From: Chionoecetes opilio
Taxonomy: Eukaryota > Arthropoda > Malacostraca > Decapoda > Majidae
Direction: 5' to 3'
Assembly: GCA_016584305.1 (NCBI GenBank)
Contig: JACEEZ010011953.1
Location: 10,001 to 74,000 of the forward strand
Length of the DNA stretch: 64,000 bases
The position numbers were made by a program, and so were the translations under genes. The notes below the pieces were generated by a model. The model was not told the DNA's origin. It worked only from the letters and a program-made list of their open reading frames with translations, and made no database searches. Numbering within the stretch: the stretch's first letter is position 1; each line of letters begins with the position of its first letter. This document shows, one piece after another, positions 1 to 11,439 of this stretch.

Positions 1-700
1 GAGGGCTACTCCCCCTCTGCTCATAGGAAAGGAAAACCCGCTGATCGTCACCCCCCAAACACCACCGCTGCACCAGTGTCATCGCCCTAAAATTTGGTTT
101 GTGTTAGTGTGTATCTAAGTAAAATCCCAAAGGGGAAAGGGGTTTTGACAAACTTTTTAACTAAGGAACGACTTAAAGAGGACCTAGGCGATCAAAGCGT
201 CAAATCCAAAAAGATATAACGGGTCTTTTTTGCATCTTACAGTCTTTATATCCGCCCGTCCCTGTTACCTGTACAGCTACAGTGTTTAGTTTCTGTTTTA
301 TTGTCCCGTTTATATTCCTAAAATTGGTTTTATATACGTTTCCTCCATCCCACTTTAATCCTTGCTGTGTCCGTGCGTGTGTGTGCGGTTTATTTACCTA
401 TTATGTTGTATTTATTTATATATTGTGTTTTACAGGGCCTCTACTACACTCTGGGGTCCCGTCCCCCGACTACTTGATCCAGTTTTTTCTTTAAACTGTG
501 TGCAAGTGCGTGTGTGTGTGTGTGTATTCATCTATTTTTGTTTTTTTTTTTACGGGCCAGAGAAACGCTCGTGGGCTCCCTCCAACAACATTTTTTTTAT
601 CTTCATTTTTTATGCTTAGTTTTGGCTAAAGCCAGCACCCCGGGAGGGGTCAAAAACGCCCGGCTAACCCCGGTCCCCCATTCATGCGGGGTGGACGGGG
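1..700. other. Gene-free, low-complexity stretch
   Basis: I see no supported gene. Short open frames are T-rich or GT-rich and lack domain features. A short (GT)n run lies near 505-525, and long T runs suggest uncertain homopolymer lengths. Confidence 0.5.
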
Positions 701-724
701 GCTCGGTTTTAAAGGGAAACAGCC

Positions 725-800
725 CAACTTTTCCGCTCCCCCGGGGATCAAACCGGGCTTCTCGTTTGTGAACCGAGCTGCTACCATTCCCACTAGGGAG
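725..800 (-). repeat. Candidate tRNA-like SINE head remnant
   Basis: On the minus strand an A-box-like TAGCAGCTCGG is followed about 35 bases later by a B-box-like GGTTTGATCCC and then a GC-rich tail. The spacing fits a tRNA-derived SINE promoter, but no acceptor-stem pairing is seen, so it is not called a tRNA gene. Confidence 0.3.
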
Positions 801-814
801 TACCTTTAGTGTTT

Positions 815-925
815 TTGGGGGTGTGTGTGTGTGTGTGTGTGTGGTGTGTGTGGTGTGTTTTTGTGTGTGGGGTTGGTGTGTGTGTTTTTGGTGTGTTGTG
901 TGTTTTTTGTGTGTCCCCTCGATCA
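815..925. repeat. GT-rich microsatellite
   Basis: An imperfect (GT)n array with interspersed T runs. Open frames across it on both strands encode Cys/Val- or Thr/His-rich peptides that are artefacts of the repeat. Confidence 0.85.
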
Positions 926-1440
926 CCTTGCCCTCCAGCTGCTCCGCGGACGCCATGAGGCTGGCTTGGGGGCAGGGGGGAGGGGTGGGGACTCCAGGGT
1001 GGGGCGGAGGGGCACGGCAGCGCCCCGCCGCCGCCACGCCGCGACACAATCCTAAAGGGCATGAAATACGACAGGGCAACATAAAAACAAAGAAAAAAGA
1101 AGCTAAAAGAGGTGGCGCTTTATCCGTACTTTGAAAACACTGGGTAAAAAAAAAGGAATAGGGTTGTATTATAGTATATTATTATTTTTTATGTAGTATA
1201 GCAAAGACCCAAAATTTGTAGAAGGGCCTTTGGATATGTAGGAGGGTAGTACCTAGTAGGAAGGGTATCAACTGTGCACCTACTCAACACTCTCTCAAAA
1301 AATTGGCCACAGAAGTATGGTTGGTCTCTTGGCTGCAGTATTGTAGTCACCTTGCAGACTCACCAACTTCCAGCTGACCCTTTGCAGGGGGCTTGGGGCC
1401 CTATTCCCTGTCTGGAAGCTGCCGTGGGGGTCAGTGAGGG

Positions 1441-1640
1441 GGAGAGAGAGAAAATAAGATTTTAAAAATTTTTATCCTATCTAAAACTTTGGAATACCCA
1501 AATACAAGGTTTTTTTTTGCTATACAAAGCGCCGCCACTTTAGCATGAACTAGGCGGACTCGAACCCCTGACCGAATGCCAGGGGCCCTGCAATTTCAAC
1601 CCCACGTCTCTACCAAACCCTTTCCAAACCCCAGGGGGGA
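1441..1640 (-). mobile_element. tRNA-derived SINE, family A, decayed copy 1
   Basis: The minus strand has the B box GGTTCGAGTCC (plus strand GGACTCGAACC, 1557-1567). It continues through GGCGGCGCTTTGTATAG, a conserved body and a GA/CT-rich tail. The same order (GAGAGA, ATAAGAT, TCCTATCTA, ACAAGGT, ATACAAAGCGCC, B box) recurs at 54588-54716 and 54765-54937, so this is a dispersed family rather than a tRNA gene. This copy carries many small differences. Confidence 0.6.
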
Positions 1641-2874
1641 GAGAAATAAGAAAAAAAGAACACAGAGGCCATGACCTCACGGTATTCCGTTCTTACACTA
1701 CCCACATCCAGCACCTTTCATCCCCATCCTAAATGCTGCCTCCTTTTTAAGCTCCTATTCAGCGGTTAACTGAAAGGTGAAGAATTTAAAGAACATAAAA
1801 AAAAAGGAGCTACAAGTAAGAATAAAAAGCTTTTTCATTTACCTCGACTAAAAGTGTTGCGGGAAAAAATCATGGTTTAAAATCTATTCGTATCCGGGAA
1901 AGGGCACAATAAATGCACACCACCTTCTAATATCTTTTTAATATGTCTTATGTATCTACAGCTACTAAGTTATTTAGAAAACGATTTTTCATTAACCGTT
2001 TTTCTTATCTTTGTTTTATACTGTTAGTACCGCGATAATCTCTCAATCATAGAATTGTGAAAATTATGACTAAAGCAGAAATTTCTACCAGTGTTAGTAC
2101 ATCCCCAAAGCTTCATTTTCAATCGGGAGGTAAGGAAATTTGACCTCGAGGACCGTGAGGGTAAATCCTAAAAATATCAAATTTTTATGTTTGGCGTCTT
2201 TTGGTTAAGGGTAAACATTTTTTATGATGTACAAAACCATGCATTTGTTTTCCCAATAAGTGTCTCATATTCCCCGGGTTTGGGTAATTATTTAAGGTGT
2301 CTACTTTGCCTCTGAGGACATGAAGGTAATTACCTCAACTGTCAAATATTAAATGCCAATAAATTTAAAATTTGGGGTGGCGGGTACTAACACTTTTGTT
2401 GTACTTTGGGGGTTTGCGGTTTCCCTCCCTATGATCCAACCCAAAGATAAAAGCATCCCCGACCTGTCTCACTAGGGCAAGCGTCATACCTCAAAACCCC
2501 CCCACCCCTCTACGTCCAAGCAATAAAGGGACCACCCCCAAAGAACTAACTGGGAGTTTTCCCTTTTCTTTCCCAAACAGACAGATAACCTTTCAGTGCC
2601 CCTAAGATAAACCTGAAACCGGTGGTAGTGGTTATGCACATTGACAAAACCCCTCCTCCAGTTCAAGAAATTGGGCACATCCCAAATGAACTCAAGTAAA
2701 ACAGACTGATATGGCGATGGCGTAAAAGCTACCTTAGGACACAGTGCTCAGGGCAAAATTTAATGTCGTTTAAAGTTTTTAAAAAAATGTTTGACCAGCA
2801 GAGCACAAATCCTTCAGGACGAAATCTAGTACCGGTACTCCAACCGTGCACACACCAGCACTGCCCACAGGCTT
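1641..2874. other. No gene recognised; possible tail-repeat remnant
   Basis: The first 200 bases contain fragments (GAACATAAAA, AGAGGCCATGACCT, CATCCAGCACC) resembling the AAGAACATAAGAA-type tail repeat seen at 13640, 36560 and 56730. The rest is AT-rich with no supported coding sequence. Confidence 0.4.
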
Positions 2875-4625
2875 CCACGTCACCCGCCCCTACTTTTTTC
2901 TTCTGCAATTAGCCAGCGGGAACTGCAACTTCCCGAAGCAGCTAAAAAGGGGAAATTGCAAAACTTCGAGATGGCCACTGTTTTGGGGGACACTGAACTG
3001 CGGGCAAAGCGTCGCAGAGACATGATTGCCATGGGGCAAAATACCATCGAAACTGCCCCCCGTGCATTAACAAAAAATCGACCAGCCACCTAAAGGCAAG
3101 GATGGGGATCGTCCATGGCATAGCCTTTCTAGCTGGGGGTATTCATGGGGGACATGCGCAGATGGGACAAGGGCCCCTGTATTTAAACTCTCGGACGTGG
3201 CTAACCTCTACAAGACGAGACTGGGCAGCGGGGTGCCAACGGAAAACCAAAAAAATACCCACCCAGACTAAAGGGACGACTTCTTTCTGGCTTCCGATCT
3301 GAGACCCCTTCTCGGCCGGAAAAACTTTCTTGTTTGAGAAAGATATAGGGCCCCCCCTGAAAAAGGGCCCGTGATATGACATGATGCCATGCACTTAAAC
3401 ACCAGGTAAAATCGTAGAAAATGTTTCGACCAGGGTTTCCCCTTTTATACCCAAAAAATTTTTGTACACCACCCTCCTTGCTCTGGTGAACATTATCCTC
3501 GATGGGGGGAACATCAAACACCAACTAAAATTGGCAACACAAGCACCACAACTGCTGCTCTTACGTACGCGCTACTGGTTTCACATGTAAAAACATCACG
3601 CGTGTGGAGTCAACCCCATGCGCCACAGCCGTGAGAGAAAACCCCACTCCCCCTCTCTTGCCCTCAAGATTCACCTGTGACCGGACAAGGTCGATTACAC
3701 ACTGTCAGCCTAGGGTGGGGTTTTTCCCTATGTAGATTACTACAGCTCACAGCAATATTGCCCAAAGGTGTCTGCCACGCTTCAACTGGAAAAGTTGTTT
3801 TCCCACCCAAGCTGCGCAAGGGACTGTTCATACTGGGGCGTCGATAATATTGACCTAACCCCCGCTCTTGCGACAGCCAAGGATTCTTTTCATGGCACAG
3901 GTATTCCCTAATTTCAAAAATCCCCACACAAGGGGACTCGAACCCTGGTGTAGTGGTGATTGGGCAAAACTCTCTTCCGCCAAGTCGGTACACCCCTGCC
4001 ATCAGTTACACAAGTGTGGGCCCCCTGCTGCCATGAAACGAAACACTTCACTGCACCGGCTGTACCCGTCCTCAAAGGGCCCCCCACCTCCTGGCTGCTG
4101 GCTGGGCCCTCTGTGTCTGTGACGAAGCTGTGTCCCCTTTTTTCGCTGGCAAGGGAAAAAGACTGCCTGGGAGACTTGGAAAGTGTTCCCACGGGGACTG
4201 ATGCTTTGAAAAACTCTTACGCATGCCAAGTGATGTGATGAGGATCATTCCTGCTGGACGCTTCGTTGTCTGATGTAGACCGCCCGTGACACCATGGAAT
4301 GAAGTGCTGGAAACGCCTTCGCACACAATCTGGGCTCTAGAAAACATTCCCCCCAACGCAGGCGCACTCCAGCAGATATCAACGGGCATCTTCCAGGGCA
4401 AATGCTGGAACCAAAATCCCGGTCCCGAATCCAGAGTATCAATCCCATTGCTGGGGCTGACAAAAGGGGAAACCCCTGGGGGGGCAGCCTCTTTGGCGAC
4501 TGCCCAAGGGATCAAAATCTTGCCACGAATGATCCACTGCGGCTGCAAGAGGGGTGTACCGGCCCTGCAAGTGCCCAAGGCTGCACTCAATGCACTGCAT
4601 TATTGCAATGTTCGGGGATGTTAGT
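2875..4625 (+). pseudogene. Degraded large repeat-family protein with C-terminal CXC motif
   Basis: Read across all three plus-strand frames, fragments appear in a consistent order. They are an N-terminal block with FEMATVLGDTELRAK and RDMIAMG (about 2960-3040), then LSDVANLYKTRL and PTEN (3190-3250), then LVNIILDGGNIKHQ (about 3480-3530), then DNIDLTPALATAKDSFHGTG (about 3842-3900), then ALENIPPNAGALQQ and QGKCWNQN (4335-4420), and finally IHCGCKRGC, GPCKC (4530-4580). From memory this order matches a large family of uncharacterised, often repetitive invertebrate proteins. The closing Cys pattern is a tesmin/TSO1-like CXC motif. Frameshifts occur every 50-150 bases and the middle of the protein seems to be missing. 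Some breaks may be homopolymer errors in a low-quality patch. Function unknown; a mobile-element-associated protein is possible. Confidence 0.55.
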
Positions 4626-6720
4626 TTCAATCAAAACATTTATATTTATGCGTCTATATGGATATGGTTTTTGTATTACATTACCGTATTACTTCATTGT
4701 TAAGGTAACTGACCTCACTGTACTTTAAACTTATAGCATGTTTAGTGCACATTGAAAAATTTAAAGGGTTTCCAGATGATCTTTTAACACGATTTCACGC
4801 AAACTGTTCGGACACCACATCCTAAATGTGTATTTTAATAATTTGTTTTTTTGGTCACTACCTCATTTTAAAACAATTTTTCGTTGGGTTTTCATTCTGT
4901 GATTATTAAAATAGGCTCTCCAAAGATAAAAGGGGCCCAAAACATGGCAAAATAAACCCTTTTTAATGATTCCCAAAAAAACAAACTGCACCAAATCGGA
5001 AAAAATGACAATTTCAATGTAATTGAGGTCATTGACCCTTACTTCCTCAAGATCAATCTGACTTACCCCCGCCCGAAAATGAACCCTTTTGGTAGGTACT
5101 AACCTGGGAAAAATTTCTGCTTTAAGCGGGGTTTACACTTTCCCTATTTGCTACTCCTCTTGCCAAAGTGCGTCCCTACGTCACTTCCCGCTTGTGTGCC
5201 TTGAAAACTCGTCTGGAAAAAGCCCCGGGCCCCCAATTTTTTTTTGGGGCGCTCGTGAGCGGGGGGCCCACAATTTTTAAAAACATTATGAACAGTTTTG
5301 CAAAATCAAAATAATGCCCTTTTTCCAAGGGCTGTTTTAAAAATATATTTATTATCATGATTCTGGAAGACATATTGTAATGGAAGAAAACATGATTGAA
5401 AAATTTTTTTCCCGCTGCTTTAAGGTGGAAAAGCGGCAACCCCTGCTTGAAAGTAAGCTCGACCACCACCACTACCTCTTGTGTATTTTAAAATGCGTTA
5501 TTTCTCGTTTTTCTCTAGTTGAACTATTTCAAACCCCTCTCACGTGCCCCTCTAGTATTTACTTATACCATCCTTCCTACAGCATCACGCTACGTCACAA
5601 ATACCTTCTACAGGCCGTGTAATAGGTAGTAATTATTAGTGACTTGAAAAATACACCCACGACTGCGATATGTGGCAACACTTGTGACCCCGCTAAAACA
5701 GATTCCATTTGTAACCTTTGAAAGAGACTGTTGTCAGGGGATTGTAGCGCTATATAGATGGAATACAAAGGAATACAAAGGAAACACAAACAGCAACAGA
5801 CCGATAGGTCCCTTACAAGACTGTTTTTCTTTAACTATACTACACTAACTAGATAATAAGAGAGAAAGGATAGGAAGTAGAAGGGTCCTCCTCACCCACC
5901 CATCCCCCACCGAAGCTGGCCGGAAAAGAAGTGATACCATGCAATATAGAAAAACTGCATGGAATTTGTGAGGAAAGTTGAAAGCTGTAATCTATGGCTA
6001 ACTACTACTAGTTTGTGGGGGGAGGTTTAGTGCTTGATAGATAGGTCATGTTATGTGTTTTTTGTAATGGTGTGAACACAGTGTGGAGGTTAAAGGGTGG
6101 TGCGGCAGCCTTGCCTGGCGCTTTCCTTGGGAGGGACAGTCATCAGGGCCCCGCTCCGTTCAATCCACTGCGATTGTGTACTTTCCATGTAGGACGCCGT
6201 ACACTTCAATGCCTCCTGCGCAGTGACCCCTGGTACCTTAAATCCCGATTGTGGTCACTAACTGTCAGACCCTAACCCGAACCACAGCCCGTCTATTTGG
6301 CCCGGAGTGAAGGGGGATATAGTGAAGGGGGTAATAGGTGTGTCATGGGTACAAAAGGGAGAAGTAAGGAAAGCAAGGAGGTTTTATACTGCAATGTTTT
6401 CTGACAAGAGCGAGCGGGAGTGATCGACCAATGAGACGAGGTAACGTCATCGTGACGTCACGGTGACGTCACGATAACAAGACGGACGTAGCAAATACGT
6501 GAAGTGTGAACCAGGCCTTAGTCATAATTTGCACAATTGTTATGATTATCTGCTGCATTATGTAGAAGCCTAGATACATATACAAATTGTATGCATGTAT
6601 TATTATTTTACTTTGTTATCTTTATAATTATTGACCTATGACGGGGAAATGAAAAATAAATATAGTGAAATGTAAGAGTATTCGTGGATCTGGCAACGGT
6701 GGTTCAGTAACTTTGAAGTA
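4626..6720. other. Gene-free stretch
   Basis: No supported gene. 4626-5600 is AT-rich and homopolymer-rich. 5600-6500 is cleaner sequence with no recognisable protein. A CRE-like cluster at 6443-6471 is listed separately. Confidence 0.4.
6443..6471. promoter_or_regulatory. Clustered CRE-like palindromes
   Basis: Two perfect TGACGTCA sites (6453-6460 and 6464-6471) follow a related AACGTCAT (6443-6450). TGACGTCA is the classical CREB/ATF site. No promoter or gene can be tied to it. Similar sites recur elsewhere in the window within repeats, so it may be repeat-borne. Confidence 0.3.
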
Positions 6721-7412
6721 TAAAGCCGCGGTCACATGAGCAACTTTTCCGTCAATATTCAGGCTGCAATTATTCAGCAAAGGCAACACCTTGCCGTGTT
6801 TTGGTCACACGGATTTTCAGAGGTAGCAATAATTTGAATGGCAATTTGGGCTTCTCAAGATGTATCTGAAGAAGCGTCTTTGGAAAAATAGGGAGAAATA
6901 GGGAGAAACTGGTTCACAAATAGGGTGGTGAATAATTGAAATGGATTCTTGTGTATGGCAAGTGCGTCAGACATAAAACATTCAAGTCAACATCAAAGTG
7001 ATCAATAAGTTGGTATCCCCTAAAAGTTTTAGTTACTAATAGACCGTCAACAAGGAAAATGTATACCAGCCATAACTCATTTAAATTTTTCTTGGTGTTT
7101 TGTATCCTTCAAATCGCTTAAAAACACGTACAAAAGTGTACAGGGCTTCACAATTCGTCTTGTAATCGGTTCTTGCCACTTTGTAGCTATGTATTTCAGC
7201 TTCTGTATATTGAATTAGAGCGTGCATTAAAAATTAATGTCAAATAATATGCATTGGTGGAAGGATATTGCAGCAATATATCTTGCCGAAAGACCGACAC
7301 GTTGGTCATCATAAATTGTCATTAGAACTCGCAATTATATCAGAGTTTGGGCCGCGTTTGCGTTGCCGGGTGTAATATTGCCAGAAAAATTGTCCGTGTG
7401 ACCGCGCCTTAA
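6721..7412. mobile_element. Non-autonomous TIR element, about 690 bp
   Basis: The left end (TAAAGCCGCGGTCACATG...) and the reverse complement of the right end (TTAAGGCGCGGTCACACG...) align over about 38 bases, including GCGGTCACA and a following CAA.TTTTC block. No transposase-like frame lies inside. Superfamily not assigned; TTAA-like ends are suggestive only. Confidence 0.55.
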
Positions 7413-7666
7413 GCGCCATCACAGCTGTGCCTTGGATCACCGCACTGTATTTGTGATATTTTCCGCGATAACAGACCGTATTTCATGAAGTGATCGTGAT
7501 AGCCCGTAAGCCGCAACGTTCCCCATCCCTGTAGTGAACGTGAGTGATAGTTTAATAAGGGTAGATTGCAGGATATAACCTCGGACAAACGGGGAGTGGC
7601 GTGATGGTGGCTTGGCTGGTTTATGGAACTGTGCGCGAAACAACCACCCAGAACTTAAGCCGACAT

Positions 7667-7887
7667 TGGAACACTCGCCGACGTGTACATTTTAGGCGAC
7701 AGTTCAACTTGCAATATATGAAAAGGAATCTAACCTAACCTAACTACATAACCTAGCCTAACTATTCAGGCTATTGTTGGTATTTAATCACTGAATGCAG
7801 AAACACGGGTAATGGGAACACCACCGACGTGAAAAATAGGAACACTCGTCGACGTCGGCGAGTGTTCCTATAGGCGACAGTTCCAGG
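7667..7887. mobile_element. Small MITE-like repeat, copy 1
   Basis: It contains GGAACACTCGCCGACGT, GGCGACAGTTCC and a near-palindrome around GTCGACGTCGGCGAGTG. The interior (AATAGCCTGAATAG with TAGGTTAGG-like sequence) recurs in inverted orientation at 22036-22270, which supports a dispersed family. Confidence 0.5.
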
Positions 7888-8324
7888 TACCGCTTGGCTA
7901 TCGTGACGCAGGTGTGTGTGAGCGAAGTGTACAGTGAATTCAAGGAGCTGGCGGGTGTGAATGCGTGCAAATGCATACCTACATACATAAAATGATTGAA
8001 ATAGTGCATGTGAATCGTGTGCGTGTATGGGAGGAACAATGAGTGAAGTTATTCGTCTATTTTATCGTGTAACTTGCCGCACCAGTGTTACATTCTACGC
8101 GTGCAAAACATCGAGAATGACAACAAACGCCACGTAGCTATCAGCTGATCCACCTCTAATAATAATAATAAAACTTGATAAATACGATAATAATATAAAT
8201 AGATAAATAAGATAAGATAAAATAAGACTCCGGAAAGCTCTTATTCCGCGAAAGTTTCCTAAATAAGTCTGACTATAAGCTTTGTCCACCAAACCACACT
8301 CGTCAAGGAGAGAGGGGCGTAGAG

Positions 8325-8462
8325 GTGTTTCCCGCCCCTTCCCGCCCATGCACGCTACCCCGCCCTTCCCGCCCATGCACGCTACCCCGCTCTTCCCCCC
8401 CCCCATGCACACTACCCCGCCCCTTTCCCCCATGCACGCTACCCCGCCCCTTCCCGCCTCTG
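8325..8462. repeat. Short GC-rich minisatellite
   Basis: About five tandem units of roughly 25 bp built on CCCGCCCATGCACGCTACC. Histidine/proline- or glycine-rich open frames over it are repeat artefacts. Confidence 0.8.
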
Positions 8463-8587
8463 TGCCTCATGCCCTTAGAAAAGAAGCTGTGGTAAGATAA
8501 TCTTGAGGCTGCCACGGCTGCTTACGTGACCCAGGGCATGTATACGGTACGGTAGGGTAATATTTTCGTAATTCGTACCTCAGTCAA

Positions 8588-8609
8588 AATATATATATAT
8601 ATATATATA

Positions 8610-8647
<38 letters not shown>
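8588..8647. repeat. (AT)n microsatellite
   Basis: A nearly pure AT dinucleotide run with a single break near 8610-8620. Confidence 0.9.
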
Positions 8648-8652
<5 letters not shown>

Positions 8653-9019
8653 TGATTTAAAAGTAGCAATTATTAATACGTAAAATATAGAAAAATGATT
8701 TGCACAAAGGAATTTGCAGATTAACTGAAAAACCCACTCAAAACCTATTAGTTAAATATTTTAGTTTGGGTCCACCAAAGGAAGGGGGGGCGGTGGGTTT
8801 CCTGGAAACCCCCACCCCGTCTCTTGATTGTTATAGATGGCAGTTTAACAGATCCTTCTTCTGCTGGGTGACCCTGAGCATGGTTAAAGGGTGAGGAATT
8901 CCTGCCAAAGATACGATTGTACCCATTTTATTGATTGTTCAATGTCGGATTGCATCCCTCCAACAGATCCCCCTTCTGCTGCGGCCTAGATGTGAAAGAA
9001 AAGGAACATGATCAAAGAT

Positions 9020-9122
9020 ATCAGTTATTATTAGTATTAGTATTTAACTGCATGTGTCTGTCTAACATTGCCACCTTTCTTCACTCCCTGTCACTTACAT
9101 GTAGGAGCCTATTGACATATTG
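9020..9122 (-). repeat. Partial duplicate of the 9330-9412 intron/exon junction
   Basis: The block CTGCATGTGTCTGTCTAACATT..CCACCTTTCTTC..CCTGTCACTTAC.TGTAGGAG is repeated about 300 bases upstream of the real junction at 9391. Here the donor and exon start are altered (CTTACATGTAGGAGCC versus CTTACCTGTAGGAGTC), so it is read as a decayed segmental duplicate. Confidence 0.6.
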
Positions 9123-9390
9123 ACAGGGTATAAAATAAGAGATGAACGAGACACTTTACTCCTTATTCCTATTTTACTTTATACTTTACTGATACTTTAT
9201 TCCTTGCTAGTTTCTCCAGTAAAGGCGAAACTATAGTTTATAAAGCGGGTATCACACGGGGCTAATAAGGAATAAAGTACTCGCCTCACAGCTCGCGTCT
9301 CCCTCATCACCTCTTTTTTACATTAGTATTATTATTCAACTGCATGTGTCTGTCTAACATTCCCACCTTTCTTCCCTCCCTGTCACTTAC

Positions 9391-9441
9391 CTGTAGGAGT
9401 CTACCGATGTCATCCTGGTATTTGTTCAGTAACCTCATGGC
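9391..9441 (-). CDS. Internal exon of an unrecognised host gene (downstream exon)
   Basis: On the minus strand CTCCTTTTCAG precedes and CAG/GTAAGTG follows a 51-base phase-0 exon encoding AMRLLNKYQDDIGRLLQ. Both splice sites fit consensus. In transcription order it follows the exon at 13306-13446, which has the same phase. The joined peptide reads ...NDAVLQ-AMRLLNKYQ... and looks helical. I do not recognise the family. The intron between the exons (9442-13305) is about 3.86 kb, of which 3.48 kb is a hAT insertion, so the pre-insertion intron was about 370 bp. An exon is well supported; membership of the same gene is inference from phase, strand and adjacency. Confidence 0.6.
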
Positions 9442-9771
9442 CTGAAAAGGAGAGAAGACAATGAGGCTTATTAATATACGGCCTTTATTATTAAATGTGG
9501 GTAAATTAAAGCTATTATTATTTATTATTTAAAATTTGAAATACTCTTACAGTCAGTGGCGTCACCAGGAAAAAAAATTTGGGGGGGCTTTAGCCCCGGG
9601 GTGGTGATGGGCGAGCGCAGCGAGCCTATCCAGCTGGGGGGTCGGTGGGTAATTTTGAAAATTAATCAGTTCCAGGGTAATTTTGAGGCCCAAAAAAGAG
9701 AAGAAAGTGGAATTAAGCTTTAATTACATGACACATAAATTAATAGAGTTATACCATGCATCATACCATCT

Positions 9772-10246
9772 ATAATAATATAAGCGAAAGTGTGTGTGTG
9801 TGTGTGTCTGTCTGTCCGCGATAGGTGCCGCCCCCTGTGGCGGAATCCCCTCATGTGGCACATTTTTGGAACCGGGTCGACCAGGGGAAGGTTTTAAGCC
9901 CACTTATGAGATGATCCGATCACTTTTTTTTTTTTTTTTTTTTTAGCAGCCTATTTGCGAGAATTGTGAAAAAAAAAGTGGGTTGCGAGAATTGAGGAAA
10001 CCTTGATGTAGGGTGATGGGTAATGGGTGAGTGAATGGGTGGGGTGATGGGTAATGGGTGTGGGGTGACGGGTGAGTGAATGGGTGGGGGGTGATGGGGT
10101 GATGGACAAAGGGATGGAGTGATGGACAAAGTTTTGGTGGGCCGAAGGCCCACCAAACACAGGTAGTGGGCCGAAGGCCCACCAATAGCCCTCCGCAGGA
10201 GCTAGCCAAAAAGTCCGCCCGGAGGGCGGCTTTGCGGCTAGTATTA
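9772..10246 (-). mobile_element. Microsatellite-bearing dispersed repeat, copy 1 (nested in hAT)
   Basis: On the minus strand it starts CTAGCCGCAAAGCCGCCC with a CCCTCCGGGCGG palindrome. Next come GGTGGGCCTTCGGCCCACC palindromes, a tandem stretch of CCCATTCAC/CCCATTACCCATCACCC, then GATCGGATCATC, CGCCACAGGGGG, CACCTATCGCGGACAGACAG, a CA run and CTTTCGCTTATATTATTA. The same order recurs at 37735-38370 and 58467-59366. Palindromic head, internal microsatellite and AT-rich end recall Helentron/DINE-1-like or HINE-type non-autonomous elements. That class is a guess; no Rep/helicase gene is present. Confidence 0.6.
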
Positions 10247-10519
10247 ACTAAATTTGATAATTTGAAGAAAATTTTTATTGTTTATACAAAATAATAAAAT
10301 TGCCATTTTTCTCTCTCCACTAACAAACACAAAGGAATTGCACAATGTATGTTTTTGGTTTGTTTCTCAGTAAGGTTTTATCTTGATAATGAAAAAAATA
10401 TATAAATATAAACTTACAATATATTCAAGGTATTTCTCTTATTGCACAAAAACAGGTACATGGGATACTGTAGTTAAACAGAATAAAGTACATGATCATG
10501 ATAAAGTAACTAAAAGCCG

Positions 10520-11245
10520 ATTTAACTTGCCTCCCCCCCCGGGCCCCTTAACCTGCATACCACTGTGTTAACCTGCCTCCCGTCCTGTGTTACCCTGCCT
10601 CCCTTCCTGTGTTACCCTGCCTCCCACTGCCTTACCCTGGATCCCACTGCCTCCCATCCTGTGTTAACCTGCCTCCCGTCCTGTGTTACCCTGCCACCCA
10701 CTGCCTTACCCTGGCTCCCACTGCCTTAACCTGCCTACCGTCCTGTGTTAACTTGCCTCCCGTCCTGTGTTACCCTGCCACCCACTGCCTTAACCTGCCT
10801 CCCACTGTACGTGTTAACCTGCCTCCCGTCCTGTGTTACCCTGCCTCCCACTGCCTTACCCTGGCTCCCACTGCCTTTACCTGCCTACCACTGTGTTAAC
10901 ATGCCTCCCGTCCTGTGTTGCCCTGCCTCCCACTGCCTTACCCTGGCTCCCACTGCCTTTACCTGCCTGCCACTGTGTTAACATGCCTCCCGTCCTGTGT
11001 TACCCTGCCTCCCACTGCCTTACCCTGGCTCCCACTGCCTTAACCTGCTTACCACTGTGTTAACCTGCCTCCCGTCCTGTGTTACCCTGCCACCCACTGC
11101 CATACCCTGGCTCCCACTGCCTCCCGTCCTGTGTTACCCTGCCACCCACTGCCTTAACCTGCCTCCCACTGTGTTAACCTGCCTCCCGTCCTGTGTTACC
11201 CTGCCTCCCACTGCCTTACCCTGGCTCCCACTGCCTTATCCACTA
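10520..11245. repeat. 82-bp minisatellite inside the hAT element
   Basis: TCCTGTGTTACC recurs at 10829, 10911, 10993 and 11075, an exact 82-base period. Each unit is about four variants of a 20-base module (CTGCCTCCCACTGCCTTACC and relatives). Long Leu/Pro/Cys-rich open frames across it result from the repeat. Confidence 0.85.
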
Positions 11246-11439
11246 CAGCACCAGGACGATGGTACAGTGGTATGTACTGCAGGACTGTGTGATGATCGTA
11301 ACCCTGGTGCTGAAGGGGTTAATCCCTGACCACTTATGGTCTACGTTAAGTAAGAGTTAGGGGCAACTGCCGTTTGGTGGATTCTCCCGAGTTTGATTGT
11401 GACAGTATTGGAAGAGAGGCAAATTTGTCAACTACTACA

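Noticed and set aside
3930..4010. Reverse tRNA B-box-like GGACTCGAACCC suggesting a SINE or tRNA
   Set aside because: It lies inside the ordered coding remnants of the 2875-4625 pseudogene and has no paired A box or tRNA fold, so it is probably coincidental.
10609..11329. Leu/Pro/Cys-rich open frames
   Set aside because: Produced by the 82-bp minisatellite in several frames at once.
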